A stretch of DNA of 64,000 nucleotides from Ornithoclostridium sp949298505. Lineage in GTDB: Bacteria > Bacillota > Clostridia > Christensenellales > UBA3700. Below are positions 28,301 through 38,500 of the stretch, one piece after another. The stretch lies in the NCBI GenBank assembly GCA_949298505.1, contig CASFWW010000030.1, positions 1 to 64,000 of the forward strand. The letters run 5' to 3'. The notes under the pieces were generated by a model, which was given only the letters and a program-made list of their open reading frames with translations, did no database searches and was not told the origin of the DNA. The position numbers were made by a program, and so were the translations under genes. How positions within the stretch are numbered: the stretch's first letter is position 1; every line of letters starts with the position of its first letter.

Positions 28301-31300
28301 TCGGCATAACCTTCCCCGTATTCAAGGTCGATTTCGACCTGATGGGTGCGATAACCGAAAAACTCCTTTCGATGACTGAGGGCAGCGGTACCGATACTCA
28401 GACTGTGGCGGTCGTTACGGACGAGACGGGCGAGACTACGGTAGTAACTCCCGTGACAGACGAGAACGGCGAGATAGTATTGGGAATTTCTGAAGGCGAA
28501 ATAGCCGTGACGGCTACCCTCGGCGCGATAATTTCCGTACTCGGAGACCTGGGCGTTGATCTCGGCATAGATCTGAGCTCCTTCGACCTGTCGGCGGCGA
28601 TAAGGATAAAGGACGGCTTGTCTGTCGAGATCGGCGGCGTACTGCTTCCGACCACGGACGGAGAAAAGAACGCTTTCGATATGAAGATAAGCATACCGTC
28701 GTCCTCGCTGATACTCGGCATAGACGTAAATGCTCTGAGAGACCGACTGAGCGCTAAGGCGGAAGAATATGCGGATTACAACGACGATATCATAAAGACG
28801 ATAAAACAGACCCTCGGCAACAACTCTATCCGCGGAGAACTCATCGTCGACGCTGAAGCCAGCGAAGTGGATCTGAACAGCCTCATTTCGGGACTTCTGA
28901 AAACGCTGGGCGTAGATCTTACGATGCCCGTAAAGATAAGTTTCGACGAACTGTATTACGACCTCGAAATACTGCTGAACTGGAATATAGAGACTCGTCA
29001 GCTCATGCTCGAAGTCAATATGCTCGGTATGATAAACCATAAGACGATACTGGGCTTATACGGCGACAGCAACGATCTGTATATCGCGCTGGCGGGCATA
29101 GGTCTCGTCGATCTGCAGGTCAAGGGTTCGCCCCTCGTCGCGGTACTGTTCAATAAGCTGGACGAAGCAATAAACGGCATAGATCCGATAATAATTTCAG
29201 ATCTTCTCAACGAACTGTTCTACGGTAAGGACATTGCCGAAGAGGCGCAGAACGCGGCTGACGAAAACGGTACAGACGGCGAAGCTCCCTCGGGAACTGA
29301 AGAACTTGCGAACGGTACAAACGATATTATCAGATATCTGCTGTCTTCTATAAAGATAACTGACAGTCAGGTCGCGGTCGATATCACCAGCGATATAATG
29401 TCTCAGATATTCCGCGCTCTGGGCTTTAATATAGATTTCGTGCTTGAAGCGAGTCTCGGCGTAGACCTTGCAGGAGATATGATAGAGGCTGAGATCAACC
29501 TCGGCGGAGAAGCAAGCATAGATCTCGCTCTCGGTTTCAACGGTAAACCCGACAGATTCGTTCCGTCGGATACGAGCAAGTTCGTCGTCCTCGACACGAC
29601 GAATGCCGAAGTTGACGGCGGTCAGGTCGTAAAAGACTTCCTCGACGGTTTCGAACTCGCGCTTGCGCTCGATCTTAAATCCAACTCGGTCGGTACGGCA
29701 GCGGACAGCAGCGAAGAACCGAATATGTACACGAGAGTAGAGCTTAAGAAGATCACAGGGCAGGTGACTCTGGATAACAGCGGAGTTACTGTCGGATCTG
29801 TCGGAAAAAGCGCTCTGCTTATGTCTCTGTACGATATCAACGAAGCAGAATATTACACGCACGGCAGCGGAAGCAAGACGGCAATGCTTCATTTCTACCT
29901 GGATTACGCGAGCGGAAAGGCAACTATTTATCTGTGCAAAGGATATTTTAAAATCGTAGGTTTCGGTATCATAACGATAGACGTAACGGATTTCGTGTCC
30001 AACTTTGCGCTTGATCTGGATATTCTCGGAATGCTTGCTCCCACGGTCGAAAACCTTATAAAGCAGGTCAACGACGCGGCGAACAATCTCGGACAGGAAG
30101 AGACGCCGGGAGAGACGACGCCTCCTTCTCAGGATCAGGGAACGACTGAGGAAGTCACGGGCATTGCAAAGGTGTTCGCTGAGCTGGATATAGAAGCTTT
30201 GCTGAGACCGGGCATAAACGTAAATCTGTCGTCTACAGGCGTAGGCAACATAAACGTGAATCTCGATCCGTACGAACTCAACAAGATGGTCGACGGCATA
30301 TTCAGCTGTATATTCGGCGCGGATACGATAATCGACATGACGACGCTTCAGTTGGGAAACATACGCTTCAGCAGGAATTATCTGGCGTATATGTGGTGGG
30401 ATCGCACCGCTGCTTCCAATACAAGGACTGCAACCGATTCAAGCTCCACTCCGTACAGCACCTGGGACAGTATCATAAGACAGCTGCCGCATATCGTGGA
30501 CGATGCGCTGAACGGTATGGGCGGTGCTCTGAGCGCTCTCGGAGGAATAGTCAACTATGAGCGTACGGCGCAGAATCTGCACAGGATCGTCAAGAGACTG
30601 CTCCCGCTTGCGGCGTGGAACGAAGCCGAAGTCAACGTGAACTTCGTAGAAGGAACTCTCACAAACGTATCGTTCACGGGAACAGATACCGGTCAGAAGA
30701 TAGAGCAGTACGCGCTCAACGAGACGACGGGAGAATGGGAAAACACCCACAACGTACTGACGCAGACGGTCAGGAGCAAATTCAACGTCGTGGATACTTC
30801 TCCCGATGCCGAAGGCGTATATACGTATTATTACGAATACGGCTCTTACGGCGACAGCTACTACGGCGGCAAGGGCATAATGCATCGTACGGGATTCAGC
30901 GAATATCTGGGATCTTACAGTTATACGTCCAACAGTTTCGGCACTGAGATACAGATCTATAATAAGTCTTCTTCAGTCGGCGACCCTTCGTATACGCTGA
31001 ACGGTACGGACGGCGTAGTAGACTGGGGAAACCTGTCTCAGAAAATAACGTTCAATCCTTATATGTACTCGTCCTCAAACGGTTATCAGGCAGCTGTTGA
31101 CGAATACTGGAACAGATATTTCAGCGACTACGGTACGGCTGTATATCAGAAAGGAACGGCAGTCAAGCGCGGTACGATATCCTTGGCTTACAACGGCTCC
31201 GCGTTCAATAAGGACGTCCTCAAGACCCTTATGAACAGGGCGGGTACTCATACGGTAAAGGCGACGGCGACTTACAGCGACGGTACGACCAGCACGATGA

Positions 31301-32484
31301 ATATCTCGATAATGGTCAAGGACGTATGGTCGGGCGGCGCGGACTGCGTACGCAGCGTTGATGCGGTAAATCTGCACGTGTATGAATCCGTTCCCGATTA
31401 TTTCACGGTAACGACAAATTCAGGAGAAAGGATAAAGTACTATACCGACGGTTCGACGGTAAGTCTTACGGGAGATTATATCGCGGCGAGTCCTTCAGGC
31501 GGAACCAAGACGGCATATCTGACTTTTGCCAACGGATCGAAATATCCCGTTACGATAAACTATTACGACAGTACGGTAAAAGATCAGACGATAGAGCTTT
31601 CGTGGTACGACCTCGATTTTACGGGATCGGATACTACGGAAGGCAGAGACAAAGTCGTTCAGTCTCTTCTCGACAGATTCGATATGTATTACGCTGACGG
31701 TACGTTTATTCCTCAGCTGCTGACCGAAAACGCGGTCTGGAATACAGGTGCGCTTTACGACCTCGTCGTAAGAAACAACGGAGATCTCAGCGCCGCAACG
31801 GTCGAGATAACCGTTAAGTTGAACAAGCGCATAGGCACTGACGGCGTAACTCTGGAAACTCTGCCCGACGGCAGCGGACTTGTCCAGACGGTCACGCTTA
31901 CGCTTAAGATGGCGGATAAACGCAAACTTGCGGTAGTTTACGACGGAATGACGGAGGGCAATTACCTTGCCGTCGATCCTTACAGATATTATCTGTACAA
32001 GGTCACGGGCGACGAGAAAGACAACCCGATCCCCGCGACGGTCACGGCGACTTATGCGGACGGAAGCAAAGAGGTGATAAACACAGTCACTGAGTTTGCC
32101 GCAGATACGGACTGGAGCTATACGACGGATAAATCAGTCAAGGCTACCTTGAAGATCGACCCGACTAAGTACGAAGGAAAAGGTTATTTCGACGAAAATA
32201 TGCAAATAAACGTCAAAATCAACCGCAACGTTATCGCGGCGGTCTATTTCGACGAAGCTAAGACTCAGGACTATATCGTCAGAGGAGAAAGCTATCAGAC
32301 GGCGACGGTAGTGTTCACGAACGGACTCGAACTGGTCATGCCGGTCGCGGTAATAGAAAACGGCGATAAAGCCGACGTATATATAGGATTTGACGTAAAC
32401 AACTACGTCACTTACGGAAAAATCACCACGTTCAGCGGTATTAACGGCACTCTGTTGCAGGCGTTTACCGTACAGATAAGATAA
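22348..32484 (+). CDS. Giant modular lipoprotein (3378 aa)
   Basis: The start is the ATG at 22348 after GAGAGGTG. A type II signal peptide ends in the lipobox VALTAC (Cys28). Residues about 33-105 form an InlB-type B-repeat (CGWSDGT, LKAVWLD). Then come about nine copies of a ~300-residue module, starting near residues 110, 360, 660, 957, 1277, 1588, 1867, 2160 and 2434. Each carries a 'LGLYxxxGxLYVDLTGIxLLGV' type strand pair (TGYIDLTGISLFGVNLP, GSLYIDVTALEVLGLNLP, VTYLDASGIELLGITFP) and a hydrophobic SxILxALGxxID helix. From about 2640 to the end are Ig-like strands. No sortase motif or C-terminal membrane segment is present, so the lipid is the anchor. I recognise no catalytic domain. It lies 17 nt upstream of the second giant gene. 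Confidence 0.9.
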   Translation: MSRNRKISALALIVFVAVVVLAVALTACDDETVSFSVTLDCDGGMMGEVGTYTVSVNAGEKVDLTKYSPIKSGYTFCGWSDGTSMYATEYVPTKDATLKAVWLDSSASTTVGALKAILAAVSNDGGAFGFTFAGTGTDADGNATGIALKALVSDEEDYTLGLEITDGAGERTLGVYVMDEVLYVWSPDLGGVALEDFDMNYIISTAVRVPEVLGNLVGGISLAGMDFETLLGMLFTMFTKTSATSDGVNTVYHIEINPIGLQGIASLLNLINLDSILKGAGLNLKTSGFINWFKEILPDIDINLDVAVNSTTGKLASVSSDAVYGGEKYFEFSTAEAGFVSADEVQPVEPEVLRGYQTISLGNIDLSVNLSVENDGADVGAFINAVAGTNAIPQGALTLSSALNYRLDLATSLDIAQDGQGDNNYIVLELYEVKSDGSDELFMGAYYKDGNLYVDIAKMLGNVYGGKGVKIGVDLSQLISGVKKVVTDAIDSTFFTEDRALNGNARLDKNGVTALSGSEGNYYVSGGVLNFIQVLVGVFGVDGDKVSVTDGQDGDGNYSILNFNVDGEFIASFLNAIGTTATIPDFGEVNLGIKLNDDGLSALSIDADLKGGISASVLCDSFSIGKSPEFEGYDSISDYVGAMVGDESKYTYSVKELVASVLGGISLDANVRLTLAGGKYNVMDIISLFGLDNTGGVQTPWTLSADSAVDARLTADIAVDPSTNTLSAAIVLSLNEDFCLGADKILPAGKLLAVYLSQDGTGYIDLTGISLFGVNLPAVKANIDLSSVIDSLMSGLDTELKFDVSGLFGTSEEQTLSRLNADGSATPLTLASQVTAEASGIILNSDSLRLNLTLATLSAMLNAFGIQFTLPEGLSADLSASLDGQGLSVQANAGIAASEGYDALGLGLNLTVGEDGFMIGVNGLSSQIEQQIKEDTADLADAQSNVIKALLGTVGKMTVGISLEVSADEQADLGAYVKQFVATWLPDTDIDVTIESGRADLLIALNAERGEYAVVLTEGDGNVILSARVCGETIIVTVADFGSFLIRDTGLISVIEDAVNAAVDGIQNADLNVLFENLLNPSSDGDSEGSQSGESQPGETVGPETPSEGDSGAAIDVISLLAGVSAEDAVINIDITREMISSILSALGIEVDFVSAGGSIDIVNGKAEVNATIGEGALELGIGLTIGKTDDETTDYGFASDLLKAYGDDGFVPTGENDAENLRAYLTDGLKALAVYRSYMASWSLSALASEYTRYAQSDGVLIFTSREDLRQYLMGLLEGVSLEADVTVDFTPGEYNILELVGKFVDLTSLGLPADSSLIVSFGEPSIDLSIRFNSAMRVDGSDVDGVMALEIIANQDLALGTTAGGGEGVGIVKAGQALLALYIRNGSLYIDVTALEVLGLNLPVFKADNFDLPAFLYDQIENAISGMFAEDETAGSGARALALAGADSTGGNISLTVARNRLELSATVSAVGALLSNFLTGDSAATVESILGALGGMSVSVSLTRDDSQGNGVYAFSLKASGEIMQTVDGAPSELSLEVSASTADIKAGDSSQYDSFGAYVDGIIAGYDKTYSDILRGIADNLFKGSMVIDVDVNANEGRYYLNGLVNNILNAVTDSDGISVPIAVETGEFTKSVQLILQWNLDPDTRKLKLMFEVRNAGDVMIGAYMYDGELVVDLTGVGLVSVNVTNVAVISQLTDTLMNAIDSLQGLDLNELLGGLFGDNSASAMSAVTYSGEESGSAASDAATSENAWIVQLLGVVMLENANIKLALSTQLLEDIIYALAGTKIDLGSDLFDLNANLGILTGIVEFDATLFGDGENALISMSVDASLSNDTIVSNAYIQAVFLRDHYELDATDTGSIVKDILDEVADAEFSVDLSVAFKKGTYNVAELLADFGVSALAGTQLLWTFTEDTNITLTLKVSLKTYSADADGAKQGMAAIEIIAKNDFTLGSSNFIKAGSVVLGLYAYGGVTYLDASGIELLGITFPVFKVDFDLMGAITEKLLSMTEGSGTDTQTVAVVTDETGETTVVTPVTDENGEIVLGISEGEIAVTATLGAIISVLGDLGVDLGIDLSSFDLSAAIRIKDGLSVEIGGVLLPTTDGEKNAFDMKISIPSSSLILGIDVNALRDRLSAKAEEYADYNDDIIKTIKQTLGNNSIRGELIVDAEASEVDLNSLISGLLKTLGVDLTMPVKISFDELYYDLEILLNWNIETRQLMLEVNMLGMINHKTILGLYGDSNDLYIALAGIGLVDLQVKGSPLVAVLFNKLDEAINGIDPIIISDLLNELFYGKDIAEEAQNAADENGTDGEAPSGTEELANGTNDIIRYLLSSIKITDSQVAVDITSDIMSQIFRALGFNIDFVLEASLGVDLAGDMIEAEINLGGEASIDLALGFNGKPDRFVPSDTSKFVVLDTTNAEVDGGQVVKDFLDGFELALALDLKSNSVGTAADSSEEPNMYTRVELKKITGQVTLDNSGVTVGSVGKSALLMSLYDINEAEYYTHGSGSKTAMLHFYLDYASGKATIYLCKGYFKIVGFGIITIDVTDFVSNFALDLDILGMLAPTVENLIKQVNDAANNLGQEETPGETTPPSQDQGTTEEVTGIAKVFAELDIEALLRPGINVNLSSTGVGNINVNLDPYELNKMVDGIFSCIFGADTIIDMTTLQLGNIRFSRNYLAYMWWDRTAASNTRTATDSSSTPYSTWDSIIRQLPHIVDDALNGMGGALSALGGIVNYERTAQNLHRIVKRLLPLAAWNEAEVNVNFVEGTLTNVSFTGTDTGQKIEQYALNETTGEWENTHNVLTQTVRSKFNVVDTSPDAEGVYTYYYEYGSYGDSYYGGKGIMHRTGFSEYLGSYSYTSNSFGTEIQIYNKSSSVGDPSYTLNGTDGVVDWGNLSQKITFNPYMYSSSNGYQAAVDEYWNRYFSDYGTAVYQKGTAVKRGTISLAYNGSAFNKDVLKTLMNRAGTHTVKATATYSDGTTSTMNISIMVKDVWSGGADCVRSVDAVNLHVYESVPDYFTVTTNSGERIKYYTDGSTVSLTGDYIAASPSGGTKTAYLTFANGSKYPVTINYYDSTVKDQTIELSWYDLDFTGSDTTEGRDKVVQSLLDRFDMYYADGTFIPQLLTENAVWNTGALYDLVVRNNGDLSAATVEITVKLNKRIGTDGVTLETLPDGSGLVQTVTLTLKMADKRKLAVVYDGMTEGNYLAVDPYRYYLYKVTGDEKDNPIPATVTATYADGSKEVINTVTEFAADTDWSYTTDKSVKATLKIDPTKYEGKGYFDENMQINVKINRNVIAAVYFDEAKTQDYIVRGESYQTATVVFTNGLELVMPVAVIENGDKADVYIGFDVNNYVTYGKITTFSGINGTLLQAFTVQIR

Positions 32485-32501
32485 AAGGCAGGAGAGATAT
32501 T

Positions 32502-35500
32502 ATGAGTAAGACTAAGAAGAAATTGTTTTATTCGGCGATCGCAGCGGCTGTCATACTGCTCGCTTTCGTCGCGGTCACGTTCATGACTTCGATGACAGAT
32601 CAGCAGAAAGCGTCCGTAGTAGCAGGTACAGGCGAAAACGCGGACGTAGTGAGCACCGCAACGGTCAGTCCGTCGAACGACAGCGATTACAACGCTATCG
32701 GCTTAAAGACCGAGATGACTTATCCGGGATCTTTTTCCGGTATGACTCAGCAAGGGCAGAGCATATCGTCTGCGAGCCAGCTTGACAGCGCACTTAAGAC
32801 AAGCGGTACATATTACCTTACGCAAAACATAACGTATACCGCGTCTTTGGGCAATACGTCTGCGGCGTCGAGCGGTACGTTCAGCGGCGTGCTTTACGGC
32901 AACGGTTATACCGTAACGGTCAATGTGACTGACGGCAGCAAATACAGCTGGTCAACGGACGGATCTTACGGCTTCCTCGTAAAAAATCTCAAAGGAACGA
33001 TCAGGGATCTCAACGTCGTGATAGCCGCCAATCAGAGCAACTGGACTAAATTCGGCTTCAATACAAGCGGATCGGGTACGGTTTCTCAGGTCGACGGCGA
33101 AAGCGCTTATATGCAGAATATCGGCGGTATCGCAGGCAACATGACAGGCGGTCTCATTCACAACTGTTCGGTAAAATATACAGGATATCTGTGGCTGGTA
33201 ACCAACGGCGCAGGTCCCGGTGCCGGCAATGCGTGGAGTGGTGACAATATGGCTAACATATTCGGCGGCGTAGCCGGCAGAGCGAGCGGAGGTATAATTT
33301 CATATACTACCGTAGATTTCACCGGAAGAGTAGTCAATGCCGGACAGCAACGCGGCGACGGAACCAATCACCTTATGATAAGTACGGGCGGCGTTGTCGG
33401 TCAGGTCGGAAACGGCACCGTGTATATGAGAAAAATAACAGTGCAGGGCGGCGGCTGGATCGCTTCTGAAGCTCATACTTACAGCAGAGGAACGTTCAAT
33501 TATCCTTATTCCGACGTTCTTACGGGCGGTATTGCAGGCTGGGTCTCTTCTGCAGCCAATGCCAATCTGCAGGTAAACGGCGTTTATCTCAATCTTACTT
33601 ATTTCTCTCAGGGCGCGGATACGGGCGCATATAATGGCGTAACCGCCAGCAACGGCAACGGCGGCGCGGTAAAATCTTATTACGCGTCAACCGGCGGTAT
33701 AAACAAAAACGCTTTTAAATCAGCAGCCGACAGCATTGCAAACGATCAGGCAGGAAACATTAGCAGCGATGCATACGCCAGCGAAATGAGGACTTCTTAC
33801 GGTATCGGCGCGGTGCATCAGAGTAAGACTAACAGCGTATCTCTCAATAACGTATACGTATCTTCTGCGACGGCAGACATCATACAGAAGCACCATCCGT
33901 ATGCGGCTCATCAGATATACTACGGAAGAGACACCTCAAATACATACTGGAACAGATGGAACTGGGTATATACGGTGGTGGACACGTCTACTCTGGGCAA
34001 CGAATTCGCGTTTGCTCCCACGACGAGTGTCGGAAATACCGTCAATCACAACACCGCCGACATTCTGAACCTTACAAACAGTCAGCGAGGAATATACTTC
34101 AAGGTTTCCAACCAGAGTGCAAGCCGCTTTGTGTACAATATTAAACAGGGTACCGACAGCGTCAACGATCTGTATCAGATCTACTCTAAAACGTATAACA
34201 ATTTCGGTAACGGAGGTACGTTGTGGGTGCCCGCAATGTTTGCAGGATATACAGGCACCGTCAAATCCGAGGGGAGAGGATACAATACTCTTACAGATAC
34301 CAATTCAAGCACGGTAACTACATATAAGAATACGGTTTCTGCAGAGTTTGGATCCTACCTCTATATGGACTTCGATATGTCCAAGGGCTACGACGGTACG
34401 GACAGGTACGCGGACGGCTACCAGGGCAGCGGCAACAACTATACTTATACGTACAACGGCAATATGCTTTACGTTCCTGCTTTTGCGGGTTACAAGACCT
34501 CCTACGGCACGGGCGAAAAAGTCAGTTTTACAGAGGACGAACTCAATTCTATGGAACTGAGCTCCACTCATTTCTCGCTGTCGTCGTCTTATACCATAGA
34601 GAATTCAGGTAATACGGATTACAGCCTTTACAATTATCTGCATTGGAGCGGAGCGGGTAACGTGGGAACTTATACGATGACGTACAATAAAGACGTTTCG
34701 GAAGCGAAATTCATAAGCAAGGACGGCAATAACTATTATTGCGCGTTTATGGACAGCTATCCGTCAAAGACGGTCAGCGTAGTTCCCAGAGAGGTATCGC
34801 TTGAATGGAGCGCCGCTGACTTCGTATACGACGGCACGGGTAAGGATCTGACGGCGACGTTTAGAGGGCTGCCTGCGGGTAACGAACTGGGCAACAACGA
34901 CTCCTCGATGCTCGGCGTGGCGGTAGCGTATTCTGCGAGCAACGAAAACCTGCTTGTACAGAACAAGCCTTATCATGCGGGCGAATATACCGCAACGGCG
35001 ACTCTGACTTACAACGGCACCACCGAAAACCAGCTTACCGGCAACTTTACGCTTGCTTCGTCCGTTTATTCGTTTGAGGTAGGAAAGGCGCAGATGAGCG
35101 TTCAGCCTGAAAACGTAGTTTCGTTGTACGGCAACGATCACGCGGCGCTTCTTGCGGGAGCGAAAGTCACGGTATCCGGAAATTGGATAGGAGACGATCA
35201 GTCCTCTTTCGTATTTACGGCTAAGACGGTCAACGATACGATAAACTGGGCGACTACTAAGGGCGAATACGATACTACGGTCGGAGTAGCGCTTGCCGAA
35301 GGCGCGGCGGAAGAACTTCTCGGAGACTACCTGTTTAACGTTACGCAAGGAACGCTTACGATAAACGAAAGACCGATAAACGGAACGCTTAAGATAAACG
35401 GCGGCGTTTACAACGGCGGCGAATATTCCGCTGCGCTTACGCTCGACGAAGACGTCAGAGTCGCTTCTGACAGCGTGTTTACTCTTGACTACCTTCTGAA

Positions 35501-38500
35501 CGGAGAGGAGACCGTCACGGCGGTAAACGCGGGCGAATACGTTATAAGGATAACGCCCGAAGCGGATAAATACGCGATCGGCACTATTGTTATAGAAGGA
35601 AAAGACGAACTTTACGTCGACGGCGAGACAAAGCTCGTGGTCGATCAGAGAAGCGTAGACGTTACGCTTTCTTTCGACAACGGTTACGTATACGACGGCG
35701 CGAACAAAGTTACGGGCTATGCCGTGCAGGAACAGGACGGCGACGCGGGCGTTCTTTCGGGAGAAGACGCGGGACTCGTTATGAGCTATAACGGAGAAGC
35801 TGAGGCCATCCTTCCCGCAAGCTACACTGCAGTCGCGACTTTCTCGAACGGCAACTACAAGGCGGGCACGATCGCCGGCGGCACGTTCACCGTTGAAAGA
35901 GCCGATCTGTCCGAGATCAGGATAGACCAGAACTCCGCTACATATGACGGAAAGGAAAAGAGCATAGGTTACACTCTCGTAGGCGTGGCGAACGAAGCAA
36001 ATATCGCAAGTCTTGCCGGCGCGGTGACTGTGACTTACAACAGGTCAACCTCGCTTCCCGTCAATGCGGACATATACGAGGTTGAAATAAACGTTGCAGA
36101 GGGCGTTGCGTACAACGCAAAATCGGCATCGACGACATTTACCGTAAACAAAGCGGATATAACTTTCCTGCCTGTTGCGGAGACGACATACACCGGCAAG
36201 AACATAGAGCCGGAATACTCGGTATCCGCACCCGGAATGGATGACGCTTCGTCTCTCAAGAACTTCGTGACGGTCTCCAGCACAGTGATACTCAACGCAA
36301 GCACTTACGACGTGACCCTCGCGTTTGCGGGTACAGGCAACTACAATGCAAAGACTGAAAAATATTCTCTGACCGTCAAGCGCGCAGATCTTGCCGTCGA
36401 CATTGCCGACGGGCAGACGCTCACTTACAACGCAAGCGCGCAGATTCCCGCTTATACCGTTTCCGCTCTCGTTGACGGCGACGCGTACGGCGCGGTGACT
36501 CTGACGGTGACCGGCGACAACGCGACAAACGGTCAGGCGGTGAATGCGGGCACCTATTCGTTTACGATAAGCATTGCGCAGAGCGTAAACTACAACGCGG
36601 TTGAAAAGACGGTTTCCTTCACGATAGGGAAATATGAACTTTCCCTTATCGGCGCGACCGAACAGTTCGTCACCGTACTTAAAGACGGCGGCGGCGAGAT
36701 GACGGCGATAGACAGCTATCTGCCGTACGTCGACGTTGCGCTCATCGACGGCACCGGCGTTTATGACGAGACCGATCTGCTGTTTATGACCAATCCCGCA
36801 GACGAGCTGATTTTTGCCGACGGCAAAGCTACCTTTACAGCCGAGATCACCGTGGACGGTTTGAACACCGAAAACTACGCGTTCACGCCCGTCACGATAA
36901 CGGTAAACGTCCTCGACGCAAGCATTACGATAACGGTGAACGGACATAAAGAAACGCTGACCGCCGTTACGTTCGGCGACGAGCTGGCGATTGAGGCAAA
37001 AGGCAGTTACGGCGGCAATGCAGAAGAAGCTGTACAGGAAACGACGTGGTACGCAAAGGGCGAGAGCGGCGATTACGACGTTGAGCTCGGCGCTCAGCCG
37101 ACCGACGCCGGAGACTATATGGCTGTGTTCAAGTATACGTTCAATACGGATAATTACGTGACCAGGGCGCTTTACCTTACCATTTCGCCCAAGGCGGTCA
37201 CGGTGACTCTCGACGGCTCCGCGATAAGCGTCACTTACGGCGACGAGATGCAACAAAACGTGTTTGACGGCGCGACTTATAAGACCGACGCAGGAAACCT
37301 CGACCTTACGGTTGAATACTCGACCAATGCGGTCAGATTCTCTCCCGTCGGCAACTACACGCTCGGAGGCGTGGTCACGGCGGTGACGGACGGCAACGTG
37401 GGCAACTACGTCTTCAACGTTGTGCCGGGCAGCCTGAAGGTGGTCAAAAAGACAGTTTACGTAAAGGCGGCAGACGTGACTGCGACTTACGGCGACGAAG
37501 TGATATTCAGCGATTACACCGTCTATACAGACGACGGAGTGAACGTCTGGGCAGATTATGAGAACGCGGCTCAGCTTAAAGTCACCTTCTCTGTACAGAG
37601 CGGTATTCTTACGGTCGGGAAGTACGATGTGACCGTGACCGGTGAAAACGCGAATTACAACGTTTATGCGACCTCTTCAAACGGAACGCTTACCGTTGAA
37701 AAACGCAACATCACCATCACGGTAAGCGACGTGAACGTGACTTACGGAGCGCAGGAGCTTCCGGCAGTGACCGGCAGCATTACGGGCGGAAACCTCGTAA
37801 ACGGCGATACGCTCGGAACGATCGCCGCTACCTGGAACAATGCGGCGGCTCTGAGCACTCTTGACGCGACAAGCTACGCGCTTTCCGATTATGCGACCCT
37901 TTCCGCGACGCTCAACAGCGCGCAGGAAGGCACAAACTACGAGATAACGTTTGAGACTTCGACTAAACTCACCGTATCTCCCAAAAACGTTACGATAACG
38001 TTCGTCGGCTGGCAATCGGCTGACGGCATGGTGAGCGTGGATAACGCGGTCACTTACAATGCGGGCGCATGGAGCCCGTCGGCAACGGTCGACGGCATCG
38101 TCAACGACGACGTCGTGGAGATCGCGATCGATGATGGAACCGAAATAAAGAACGCGGGAACTTATTCGAGAAAGCTTTCTCTTAGCGGTGCGGACGCGGG
38201 CAATTACGTTGCGGAAGTTTACGTCGCTACGCTCGAAGTCCTGCCTTACAAGACGGAGATATCTGTCGGAGAGACCGAATACGTTTACACCTACGGCGAC
38301 GCTAAGACGGCGATATCGCCCTCGATCAGAGTGCTTGACGGCGACGTCGACGACGGCTCTTTCGTCCAGAAGAATTACGTTGGCGACAATACGAGCGTAA
38401 CCGGTACTCAGGTGGGCTGGGACGAGGTATGGAACGCGGGCTCTTATACCGTGGCGATATCTTACGCGGGCAGCAACTATACGGCGGATACCGTATATAT

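Noticed and set aside
36045..37256. 403-aa minus-strand frame inside the MBG-repeat gene
   Set aside because: Shadow frame in a high-GC-third-position repeat region; no recognisable domain.
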